A stretch of 64,000 nucleotides of DNA from Sphaerolaimus hirsutus (taxonomy: Eukaryota; Nematoda; Chromadorea; Monhysterida; Sphaerolaimidae): positions 21,662,352 through 21,726,351 of the forward strand of contig OZ038453.1 of assembly GCA_964036195.1 (NCBI GenBank), given 5' to 3'. The position numbers and the translations under genes are program-made. Every line of letters starts with the position of its first letter. The stretch's first letter is position 1. The notes beneath the pieces are model-generated. The model had not been told where the DNA came from. It did not search any database and saw only the letters and a list, made by a program, of their open reading frames with translations. Positions 51,857 through 62,900 of the stretch are shown here, piece by piece.

Positions 51857-52419
51857 TAGTTGGCACCAAGACGAAAAACTGTGAAGGCAGTTTATTTCTT
51901 CACACAAATCGTAACTTTGCCAAAATGTAAATTTCGGATGACAGAAGTTTTCAAAAGTGATAATTTTGTCGTTGTTGAAATTGCTCACTTTTTAATCAAT
52001 AAATTGATGATTAAACAAATTTTCCGCTTTACAGATTGCAGTCATGTTCAGGGTTGGCAAAATCTCAGAAAAAAATAAAAATAAAATACAAATAAAATAG
52101 AAACTTGGAGAATAAAATAAAATAAAATAAAATGGAAAATTAATAAAATAAAAATACAATTTTACTAAAATTCAAATTTTAGTAAAATTTTAGTAAAATT
52201 GTACAAAAATTTGAATTTTTGTACAATTTTAGTAAAATTTTACAAAAACTCGAGTGTCTGTAAAGTTCTTTAAAAAGTTTTCTATCCTCTTGTTTAAGAT
52301 TCTAGCTGCCAATTTGCAGAACTGATGCTATGTGGTTGCTTTCATTGGTGTGATTTTGGCTCAAAATCGCAAATTTTCACATTTTTTTATATATTGTTAC
52401 CTTAAAAATAACTAATCTA

Positions 52420-52831
52420 CTGTATTATCTCGAATTATCCCCCCCCCCTTGAATTAACTCCCCCCCTCGAATAAACCCCCCCTCAAAATGGGCTGGGGAA
52501 AAAATAACCCCCCCCCTCGAAATACTCCCCTCCAGAATGATGTACATCATGTATGCGATGTACATGATGTACTTATTACTACTAATTTGCATACACTTAT
52601 ACGCTCATTTGTGTACAGATGTACATCTATAGCCCTAATACTACCTATTTTCTCGCGTTTATTACCATTTTTGTGTGTGAAAAAGTGTATTCTCTACTAT
52701 GAATTTCACAAAAATTTCTGACAAAATAATAAACCCCACCTTCGAAAAAACCCCCAACCTTGAATTAACCCCCTCTCAAATTTTGCTGGCGAAATAATAA
52801 ACCTCCATGGGGGTATTTCGAGGTAATACGG
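52420..52831. mobile_element. TA-flanked element with C-run interior, copy 4
   Basis: CTGTATTATCTCGAATTATC and ATTTCGAGGTAATACGG ends, TA flanks. Nested in the element at 52049-53537. Confidence 0.75.
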
Positions 52832-52879
52832 TATGTGATTTTTTCCCATTTACTTTGTTCCATATGATGAAAAAGCCTA

Positions 52880-53137
52880 CCGTATTTCCTCGAAATACCC
52901 CCAGGGGGTTTATTTTTTCAGAGTGGAAATTTTGAGAGAAAAACGTGAAAAATGCAACAATAACCACCATCTATAAGTTTTTACAGCCTAATATAAGGAT
53001 GTAGATGTTATAAACGTTGTTCTAACGTAACACAGTAAGTGTTTTGAACGTCTGTTATGCATTTCCCGGACCACAAATACATAGTGCCCATTTTGAGGGG
53101 GGTATTTCGAGGGGGGGGGTATTTCGAGGAAATACAG
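52880..53137. mobile_element. TA-flanked element with G-run interior, copy 5
   Basis: CCGTATTTCCTCGAAATACC and TATTTCGAGGAAATACAG ends, TA flanks. Nested in the element at 52049-53537. Confidence 0.72.
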
Positions 53138-53741
53138 TATATATTAACCCCGCAAGCCCCCCCCCCCAAATAACAAATTATTAGCTATCTTCCCTCGGGA
53201 GAAGCAAATTAGCTGCAGATCTATCCGGCCCCTGTGAGGGTCAAAATTCAAGATATCTACATAGCAACCAATGTCACAAGTCTACATAAAAGGGTTTTTG
53301 TATTCATCTGTACGCTTTTAGCGCTTTTTGCGTGCACATTGTTCTATGGTCTTGCATCCAAGATTTTAGATTTTTTGTTAAATTTTTGTAAAATGGTTTC
53401 ATTTTATTTTATTAATGACATTTCAGAATAAAATAAAATAAAATAAACTGAAACATGAATAAAATAAAAATAAAATACAATTTTAATAAAAATAAAATAC
53501 AATTTTAGTAAAAAGAATTTTACTAAAACCAACCATAGTCATGTTGAGTTATTTTTCGATAGATTGTTTTAGTCTTAACAAATATACTTACAAATACAAA
53601 CATATATATCAGAACCGAAAAATATAAATATTTATCAATTTTATTTGTTTATATTTTTGTTTTCAAAAGAAAACCGGTTATTTGATCAGCGATTATGGCA
53701 CTTGGCACTTAACTGAGTTGGCACTTACTTAACAAAGCGAT

Positions 53742-55222
53742 TATAAACACCTTCCCGATCAAGTCCGGCCGCCTACTTTTTTTTCACTTCGCAGGCCATA
53801 TCTCCGGTTGCGGGAGGGGTGGAAAACTAAAACTTGGGTGGTATATAGCCGCAACCCCCCACTACCCCACATGAATAAATGGGGCAGCGGCGACTCACTA
53901 TAGAGGGGGTCGCCATATACGTGAAAAAAATTTGCAGCGTTTTTACTGTCCCGCACAGGTCCGGCCCCCAGTTGATTTCTTACACTGCGGGTCCTGTATC
54001 TCCAGCTGTGGGAGGGGTATAGATTAAAAAATTTTGGGGATGTGTCGCCAACACCCCTCCCCTACTATACACTGGCCAGGCGGTTTTTGGCAACTCACCA
54101 GTGTGGGGTGCAAAGTTTAAAATTTATTAAAATGTTACTGTCCCACACAAGTCCAGCATCCAATTGAATTTCAAAAAATGGACACTTTTGTGTTGTTCTA
54201 ACACTAATGTGGTTGTCAATGTGACAAAAGCATGAAATATCCTCTAAAAAATATCTTATCCGACCTAAAACTGGCCACCACATGAACCCCTTCCCCCAAG
54301 TGGGTGACAAAAAAATCACTTTTTACAACTTTTTTATTAGACACTTGAACGGCTGGTTTACAATAATTTATTGGGGAGGGTTAAAGGTCTCAAATTGTGT
54401 AAAAAATCTTACCTCAAAAATGCCTTCATAAGAAAATTTGCTGGGGGTGAATTTCAAATTGTAAAAATGACATCATTGCAGGAACAAAAATAGGCAAAAT
54501 TCACAATTTTAAATTTACCCCCAGCAAATTTTCTTATGAAGGCATTTTTGAGGTAAGGTTTTTTACACAATTTGAAACCTTAAACCCTCCTCTATAAATC
54601 ATTGTAAACCAGCAGTTCAAGTGTCTGATGAAAAAGTTGTAAAAAGTGATTTTTTTGTCACCCACTTGGGAGGAGGGGTTCATGTGGTGGGCAGTTTTAG
54701 GTTGGATAAGATATTTTTTAGAGGATATTTCATGCTTAATTCACATTGTCAACCACATTAGTGTTAAAACAACACAAAAGTGTCCATTTTTTGAAATTCA
54801 ATTGGATGCTGTACTTGTGTGGGACAGTAACATTTTAATAAATTTTCAACTTTGCACCCCACACTGTGGTGAGTTGCCAAAAACCGCCTGGCCAGTGTAT
54901 AGTAGGGGAGGGGTGTTGGCGACATATCCCCAAAATTTTAGATTTATACCCCTCCCACAGGTGGAGGTACGGCACCCGCAGTGAAAGAAATCAGTGGGGG
55001 CCGGACCTGTGTGGGACACTAAAAAAGCTGCAAATTTTTTTTGCACTCAGCGACCCACCCTGTAGGGGGTCGCCGCGACCCCTTCAATTCATGCGAAGTA
55101 GAGGGGGGTTGCGCCATTATCTACCCCAAGTTTCAGCTTCTGACGCGTCCTAGAACCGGAGATAGGACGTCAGAAGTAAAATAAAAAATGGGGGGCCGGA
55201 CTTGATCGGGAAGGTGTTTATA
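53742..55222. mobile_element. 1.5-kb foldback element
   Basis: Arms of about 720 bp. TATAAACACCTTCCCGATCA begins the left arm and its complement ends the right arm. Shared landmarks: CCCCAGCAAATTTTCTTATG, GTGTTGTTCTAACACTAATG, AAGTCCGGCC. The centre is near 54475. TA at both outer ends may be the target site. No protein recognised inside. Confidence 0.87.
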
Positions 55223-55795
55223 TTAGATGTTCGTGTGTGAATTGTGATCGCAAAAAAATTCGCCATCCCCTTTGACGTTGGCAGTAGACTACTGTAATTT
55301 TTCATCAGTGGAAAAACTTGTTTCTTGTCATATCGTTATGCGTCAGTCATAATGAATTTTTTCAACTGATAAAAGGCCCATGTGGATAAAATCGATATCA
55401 AGAAAAATTACTCGCGTGTAAAAAAGCATATAGGTACCTAATTCCAAACAGGAAGTGTGATAAAAATTATCAACATAAGAACTATCAGTTGTTTAATTGG
55501 TTTATGGCTACAAATGTGAAAAATTCAAATTTAAAATTTACTTATTGAACAACTCGAGTAGCGATGTTCAAAAGATGAGTGTTTTTCTTTTGCGTCAAAT
55601 TTACCAACAATTTGTTTTTGAGTGCGCTTTTTCTGCATGTTTTATCCTATTTTTGTAATGTTACAGTTACGCAGACAAATCTGTGTTTGTATAATATACT
55701 GAATACATATTCATCCAAAGGTAAATATAGACGTAGAGTGCACAAAAACATTATTTGTTCACTTTTTTGTTTGTGTGAGGAAGTACCGTCACTTC
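55223..55795. other. Gene-free stretch
   Basis: AT-rich; nothing recognised. Confidence 0.4.
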
Positions 55796-56737
55796 TAGGG
55801 CTCGAAACTCGATTTTATTGAAACTCGAGTTCGAGTCTCAACCCCAAAATTTTTCCGGTCGAGTCGGCGAGTCGAGTCGGGCGAGTCGAGTCGGGTGAGT
55901 CAGTGAAAAGTCGAGTCGAGTCTGGCAAAAATCTTGCGTCTCGAGTCGAGTCTGATGGGTCACTTTTTCTCATGATACTTGCAGAAATTTCAGATACTGG
56001 TTCTTCAACCAATGTTTTCATACACACTCTAATGCCAACGGTTGATTTTAATATCAAGATAAAGCTAAAATATAACATTTTGTCACAAATGTTTACTTTC
56101 TTTTGTTGCCACAAACAAAAATGAAGCCAGCCTGGGGATGGAAAACAACATCTTTAAATGACCTGGTTTTCTAATGGCAGAGATTTTTCCAGTTATACCT
56201 TTTTTAATGGGAGTGTTTGTTTACAGAGGCTGGTGACCCTGTAAAATGCCAAGTAAAATATAAAATGTCATGCAAAGTGTTGAGAGAAGGTGACAAAGAC
56301 ACATACTGCCTAGACATTGTTGTATTCATATTCATTCATTCACTCCAATCCAATAGTGAAGTTAAATCAACTACATTACATCTTTTTGGGTCAGTGCCAA
56401 AGTTGTGGAATGTATTTGACATGGTGTGTGTGTTTTATTCTGTAGAATTGTATGGCAACTTGAGTTTAGAAACTTGACTTTAGACATCATTGAATAGACA
56501 TGACAAGCAATTATATATTTATGCTGCATGCTGTGCGGAAATGTGCGCTTGCGTGCAAAATTTTGAAAAATATGTTTAAAAGTCATATTAAAATTGATAT
56601 TTTTGATATGATTCAATGGGAAACCCGACTCGAAATTTGCTGAATTTTCGAGTCGAGTCGGGCAAAAACCTCTAGTCTCGAGTCTGGGCCATATTTTTTC
56701 TGTCGAGTCAGTCGAGTCGAGTCGAGTTCGAGCCCTA
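55796..56737. mobile_element. hAT-like non-autonomous element, GAGTCGAGTCG-ended
   Basis: Perfect 8-bp duplication GTCACTTC at 55788-55795 and 56738-56745. Ends TAGGGCTCGAA and TTCGAGCCCTA. GTCGA arrays at both ends. The interior contains GTGCGCTTGCGTGCAAAATTTT, the module also seen in other members. Confidence 0.88.
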
Positions 56738-56848
56738 GTCACTTCCCTTCCTACTCTTTGAAACTTTTTTTTACACACTGTATAATTATAACTGCATGAC
56801 GTTAAAAATAAACGCAAAAATCATTTAAACAGGTAAAATCATAACCTA

Positions 56849-57048
56849 CACCAGGTGCCAGTCCCGGACCCTGTAAAATGCCCTGTAACATGTCAAATGT
56901 CATGCAAAGTGTCAAAAGTCGTGGAAAATGCCCTGCAAAATGGCAACTCGGTTGTCATTTTGCAGGGCAGTTTACATGAATTTTGACACTTTGCATGACA
57001 TTTTCATTTTACAGGGCATTTTACAGGGTCTGGAACTGCCCCCAGCAG
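56849..57048. repeat. Foldback repeat with CCCTGTAAAATG arms, copy e
   Basis: GCCAGTCCCGGACCCTGTAAA and TTTTACAGGGTCTGGAACTG arms. It ends 30 bases before the ATG of the SLC46-like exon and so would form its 5' leader or promoter. Confidence 0.75.
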
Positions 57049-57077
57049 ACAAATTGAACCCCTATAATCCCCTCAAA

Positions 57078-58604
57078 ATGACAATGGATGGAGGCCCGAG
57101 TTGCTGGGGCCTGTTCCAATTGATAAATATGATGTCAACTGAACCAATTTGCTTCCTGCTACATTTTGCTGGTGCCATGATGACTACAGTTCTGCCCACT
57201 GTCAGTTTAGTGGAGTTTCGTTCAGATCAGACTTCACACTGGATAAATACTATTTTTTCCTGTAGATGAGCAGTCTTTGTTCCTATATGTTAGTGCCGTA
57301 TATCCTTGAATGAGACCTCCCCTTGAATAACACCCCCTTTGAATACCATGTTGGCCAGGTGAGGATAAAATGACTCTACCCTTGAATAACTCCCCCCCCT
57401 CCTGAATAACCCCCCTCTGGCTATTTGATATGTGTATCCACAATATGTATTTGAATGATTCCGATGCCAATGATATGAACTTAGGCATGGATATTACCTA
57501 TACCTTGTTTTCGTTGTCGTTGAACTGTTAAATACCTGTATGACATGAGTTTACGGCATGCATTCATACAATGAATCAAGTGCAATTTCTGAGGAAAAAT
57601 ACCCCCCCCCCCCTTGAATAACAACACCCCTGAATAGCTCCCCCTCCAAAACGTTTGACAAAATAATAACTCCCCGGGTTTTAGTCGAGTATATACGGTG
57701 GGTATGGAATGGAAACTACGCTTTAAAGTTTATCACCCCCTAGCGAAAACAGTACATCCTCAGGTATTATAGTTACTTGAGTCAATAACAATAAATGTAG
57801 ATTTTCCTATGGTCCACGGACCTACTCTTGTACATTTTTCTGGACAAAACATTCAATCATGACGTCATCGTTTAAACAAATCAAAATTGTTCTAAGAAAT
57901 ATCTCAGACGTGAAAGATGTGTTGTTTGAACTTGACTCCGCCTTATTCTTTTGAAAAGATTTATTTTTCCATGATAGTGCGCACTTACATAAGTGTGGGG
58001 TTTGGCCCATTTGCGCGTAAGACATAAGTATGCGCGGTTGCATACACAGCAAAAAATGGGGGTTGTGATGCGGCTGCCCGTGAAGCGGAGCGCTTCCACA
58101 CGCTTCACCACGAATCATCAAATTTGTGGTGAAGTGTCTTCCACACGCTTCACCTAGCTTCACCAACGCTTCACGCGCTTCCAAAAATTGTGGAAGGCAC
58201 TTCACGTCGCTTGGCGCTTCCACACGCTTCACTCACATATAAATTTACGTGCCAGCACCAGGTTAAGGAGCGTGAAGTGTCTTCACGCAAAATTTCGTGA
58301 AGCGTGTGGAAGCGCAGAGCAAGTGCGTGAAGCGTCGGCGTGAAGACTCTTCACCGCGCATCCAAACATCCATTTTTTGCTGTGATGCTGTTCTGTCCGC
58401 AGAGTATACCATAAATGTTCGTATTTATCGTAAACCATCAATTTCCACAGGCAATACAAATGAAAATTGAGGACACGTATGAAATCCCAGTGGAATATAA
58501 TATGAAAGATAGAAGGGATTTTATACAGTCTAAAAATGTTCAATGGAGTATGTTAATGATGATTCCGAGTATTCCAGTAACTACGGTATTCGCATTATTC
58601 TTGG
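57078..58604 (+). CDS. SLC46-like transporter, first exons (partial)
   Basis: Two exons read on the plus strand. The first starts at the ATG at 57078 (MTMDGGPSCWGLFQL...) and contains TEPICFLLHFAG, matching the ITVEP-hydrophobic start of SLC46/proton-coupled folate transporter-like proteins. It ends near 57205-57235 (donor not settled). The second, 58451-58604 (CAG before, GTTGGC after), has FIQSKNVQWSMLMMIPSIPVTTVFALFLG, the family's second-helix region just before the expected SDRYGR motif. The two do not join in phase with the donors I can see, so an exon may lie between them. The rest of the gene should lie beyond the BEL copy at 58806-64000. Family call moderate; direction and coding nature more secure. 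Confidence 0.5.
57297..57698. mobile_element. Diverged C-run inverted-repeat element, copy 6
   Basis: CCGTATATCCTTGAATGAG and CGAGTATATACGG ends. CCCCCTTGAATAAC units inside. TA flanks not intact. Intron of the SLC46-like gene. Confidence 0.55.
58050..58390. repeat. CTTCACGCGCTTCCAC repeat element
   Basis: Ends CACAGCAAAAAATGG and CCATTTTTTGCTGTG. The interior is a dense mixture of CGCTTCCACACGCTTCAC and its complement. No 8-bp duplication found. Intron of the SLC46-like gene. Confidence 0.6.
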
Positions 58605-58805
58605 GTTGGCTTTTATTGAATTTGACTGATTTTAATCATTAATGATTTTGGTTGAAAAATTGTTTCATTGTTAAAAGCAGTGAGGTTATTGTTGTTGTGA
58701 AAATTGGCAGGTGCCATACTGCGTTCTGTTTAAAATTTGGCACTGTTCCAGAATCTAATTACCAAGGGCCAGTTTTGAAACTGGGCCGAAAATTGACATG
58801 ACATT

Positions 58806-59904
58806 TGTAAAATAATACGGAACTTGTTGAAGTGACTTGTGAACCAGCTCCTATTCCTAACCGAGGAAGAGGACAAATGTGAACAAGTGTAAGTTGACGT
58901 GAAGCGTCGTCTCTAGTTGACGTTCCGTTATTTTATCAAATGTGATTAGTTGAGTTGAAGTGAATTGACGTGAGTTAGTGTGAAGCAAATTTAGATTGTT
59001 TACCAAAGGTTTTGACGAACGTTTTTATTAAGACAATTAAATACAAAGAAATAAATGTAAATAAAATATATATAAAAATATACGTAAACAAAGGAATTAA
59101 TTTACAACTAAATTAATTACTTAAATAAAACGTAAAAGAAGCTCTAATTACCGGAGAAATAAGGCAATATAAAGAGGGCACTTAATTACGACAAAAAGCG
59201 AGAATTAAGTGGCGCGGTTGTGAATAAAGCACCTCAAACAGCGCAGGTGTGAAATAAAGCACTGAGGTGACTTAAAGCACCAAGCGTTAAACTTAGCACC
59301 AAAAACAAGCGACTTAATAAAGTGACTACGGCGCTTATTTAGATCCTAGGAAGAGATTCGTGTGAAGTTGACGAGGTTGCAAACACTGCCGATTTTAGCT
59401 GTGAAATCGGCTTTTAAGGGCCAGACCGATGGCGATTGGTTTGGCGCCAATCGGTTGGCTCTAATCTCCGATTTTACCCAACATTTCCAATTGTGAAAGT
59501 TCAATCCTTGCCCGCTCGCTTCTCCGATGAAAAGCGAGCTAAACTGGCAAGATAGTGAAAATGTGAGACGAGCCAGACAGCATTTGAAATGGCGCGCGGG
59601 CCCGGCCCCCCACTCGGGGCGGGCCCGCCGCTTAACATAAACATGACGGCGTATTTGCGTGCTGCTTGTCAAGGAAATGTGGCGGAATGTGAGCAATGAC
59701 TAAGATCTAAATATGTGATCGTTGTGAAGCGCACGTTGTAAACAACATCGCTTGAGATATTAAATGACGAATGTGAAGATGTTAAGAAAAGGAATGTGAA
59801 TAAAATTGGAATCGTAATAAGTTGAATTAATTAAATATAAAAGCGAACTTAAGAACGTCAACTTAAATATTAAAGATTTTTACATTTTACGATAATGTTA
59901 CACA
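58806..59904 (-). repeat. 3' LTR of BEL copy 2
   Basis: 1,099 bp. Reads TGTAAAATAAT...GTTACACA on the plus strand, the complement of the copy 1 LTR. Small differences from copy 1 occur throughout, for example in the GC-rich block near 59590-59635. Confidence 0.82.
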
Positions 59905-59987
59905 CTCCCGAAACTAGAATAAAAATTAAATTAAATTTAATTTTATCTCAGCCAATCTCGGCAAATTGATGTGAAACAAAATCAAAA

Positions 59988-62900
59988 TCAAACGCCTGTG
60001 ATACTCTCATTACTCCTGTGGTAGCAGATCGTCGGCGTCTTCGACGCCGGCATTTTCCCGGCCCTCCTCATGATGCTCGTCCATGGGTTCGACGGCATCC
60101 TCCTCAGGCTGGCTGCCTTCCCTGTGTCCGGGCGCCTGGTCTTCTGGGGCCCCCGCTGGTCTTCCCGGCCAGTTGGGGAGCTTCTCAGATTCCTCGGCGA
60201 GCCTCTCGAAGGCTTGTCGGAGCGCGTCGGTCTCGTCGACGATTGTCTTCGACGGCTCGGTGGGCTGCCATTGTTCCGATGCTGCAAGCGGTTGGCTTGA
60301 TAGCAAGGGGACATGGGAGGTTGTGAATGAGGTCGTACACTGTGAAGTGATTGAGTTGAATTGGTCAAATGGTACAGTGGGGGATCTAGTTCTTGATCGT
60401 GACTTTCTTCCATCTCTCCGAGCTCTATGTCGGACTGTGAAGGTGTTTGTCTGAGGAAGGTCACAGATCTTTTTAGATCGTTTAACTTTTGATTTGACCA
60501 GTTTTTGATTGATGTTATTGAATTTGTGAAAAGTTTGGGGTATAAAGGAAAATGTTTGGTGTGACAATTTCTGCTCACCTGGGAGCCCTGCGACTCCAGC
60601 GAATCTCTTGAGTCGCTTTTGCAAGGGCTCGCGGTCAGGGATCGCGTCTTCCATTGTGACTTCCGTTGTGACAGGCTCGGTGACTGTGAGTCTGGCGTTT
60701 GGTGACGAGCTCTGCGGTTGTGACTCGCAGGAGGGTGCAGGTTTTGTGACCCGGCGCGCCCTCGTCTCCATTTCGATTTCTTCGGCGCGTTCGGTACTAT
60801 AACCGATCGGGGGATCCGATCTAGGCTGTACCGTGCGTCCTGAAAGCCGTTTGAATGGAGAAACTCGTTTGAGGGGTGTGACAAACTTTGAAGGTAACTG
60901 TGACGAACTTGACGATTGTGATGATTGTGTGACGGTTTGATTTGACAAAGCGGGTTTGTTGAAGCCGCTTGTCGGCTTCTTCTGGCGGTTACGTCGCCGT
61001 CGCCTACCGATTTTTCCTTGTTGAACGGGCGGGGCTCCCATTTGTTTGGGTTTCTGTCCTTTCTGCCCTTTCTTCGGAAAAAGCCCTTGATGTCTGGCAG
61101 CATACCCCTGCCGGTTACGAGCCGCCACTGCATGTAAACATAACCAATATACCCAATACAAGCAATTGTGATAATAATGAGTATAATGTTCACAGCTGTT
61201 TGAAGTGGCCCAGTAAGTAACGTATCTAATGCAGACGCACCACCTGTGACACTACCGTGAATGATGTGACCCAATTCTTTTCCTACACCTTCAAAATATG
61301 CACCAACCCCTTGGCCAATGCCAGCAATATATGCTTGCACTGCTTTAGGATCGTTGGACTTTGTTGCAATATAATCGACTGAACGTGTGACTTGTTGTTC
61401 GAGTCTTTGCAAATTTTGAAAGTGATGATGTGCAGCCATGATACTGAATGCAATGTCAGTCATGCTTACACCAGGTGACCCGGAAACATTTAGTGTGAAT
61501 GGTTTCCACGAGCCAGCCCAAATTAATTCGATTGGGAGTTTTGTGACGTGCAAATTCGTTGGTCCATTTTTGTTGGCCCATGAATTATCATTTAATTGAT
61601 AATATTTGTGATCTTTCATGAGACAATGATCTATTGGTGAATGTGTGATCAGATCATTGGTGCCAGGAGCAACAAACATAATATGTGGGTGATTTATGAC
61701 TTTGACCGGCAGAAATTTATAACAAGTATTGTTATATTCGTGTTGAAAATAAATAATTTCTGCTGTGACTGGTTTACAATCCCAGAACATTAATATATCT
61801 CCATGCCATTCGGCATAGAGATTTTGACGTCCTAGCAATGCTCGCAAGCCAAGTGTGGGATTGAATGTGACAATTGCATGAATTATATCTAGTTGGGTCT
61901 GACGGATGTGACATAATTGTTGCCAGATAGATCCAAATTGTTTTTGTTCTAGATATGCAATTTTGTCAACTTCGTATTGTTGACGGGCTGTGAGCAAATG
62001 AAACACACCAACATCAAGATCTGGTGCGAGTTTGAAATGAAGAGGAGCTTTTTCGGTTGGAGGCTTTTTCAATTTCTTAAGTTGATATCGAAGAAATTGA
62101 ATAAATGCCGAGCCCTGGTCAATATATTTTGCGTCTTTTGGCACGCATTCTGCATTATTTGGGAATTGTTGTGATCTCCATGTGACAGAAAATGCAGCTT
62201 GCAATTTTTCCACTATGTAATGATTTTGTGAATATTGCGCATCAAATTGACCAATCTCTTGGAATGCACACTGCTTGTTAAAGGCGGTAGCATTCCATAA
62301 AGAGACGCCATTGTCGCTGTCATAACAATAGCCGGCTTGTGGGTTGCAATGTGACAAATCTTGAATTTCGGAAACTTTTTTCTTTCCGTCAAGACTTGCG
62401 ACCACACCTTCCTCTATGTGAAAGTTCATTACTGTGTTACTCAAATTGTGACAAAAGTAACAATAATCGATGTGAAGTGATTTGTTAGTGCTCCACAATG
62501 CATGACCGATTTTTATTAAGGGTTCGCCTTTCCAAGTTTTATTTTGGTAGGCGATCATGCAATCGTAGGTTGTGACTCTGTGGTTTTTAATGATTTCTGG
62601 TGGCAGCATAGCTTTTCCGCCCACCAGGCTCATATACGTGACTATAGTATGCTCTTGTTGAAAGCATCTATAAATTGGTGTCGTTTGCGGCTGAACACGC
62701 AACGTCCATATGGATACCACAATATCCTCTATGGCTGTAACTTGAGGAAAGTGACATGTTACTTTTTCCGGAAGTTGAATTGCGTGACCAGTGCGCGTTT
62801 TATGGCACAGATTGAATGTTTTGTGATATTGATCTGTCCATGTGAGTGCGTTGGCTAATTTTGATTGTATTAGCAACGAAAGTGCCATTAAATGCGACAC

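Larger units (their letters stand above)
52049..53537. mobile_element. hAT-like non-autonomous element, AAATAAAAT-ended
   Basis: Perfect 8-bp duplication GTCATGTT at 52041-52048 and 53538-53545. Ends CAGGGTTGG and CCAACCATA. Both ends are AAAATAAAATAAAAT/TTTTAGTAAAA arrays. It contains the two TA-flanked elements at 52420-52831 and 52880-53137. Confidence 0.8.
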
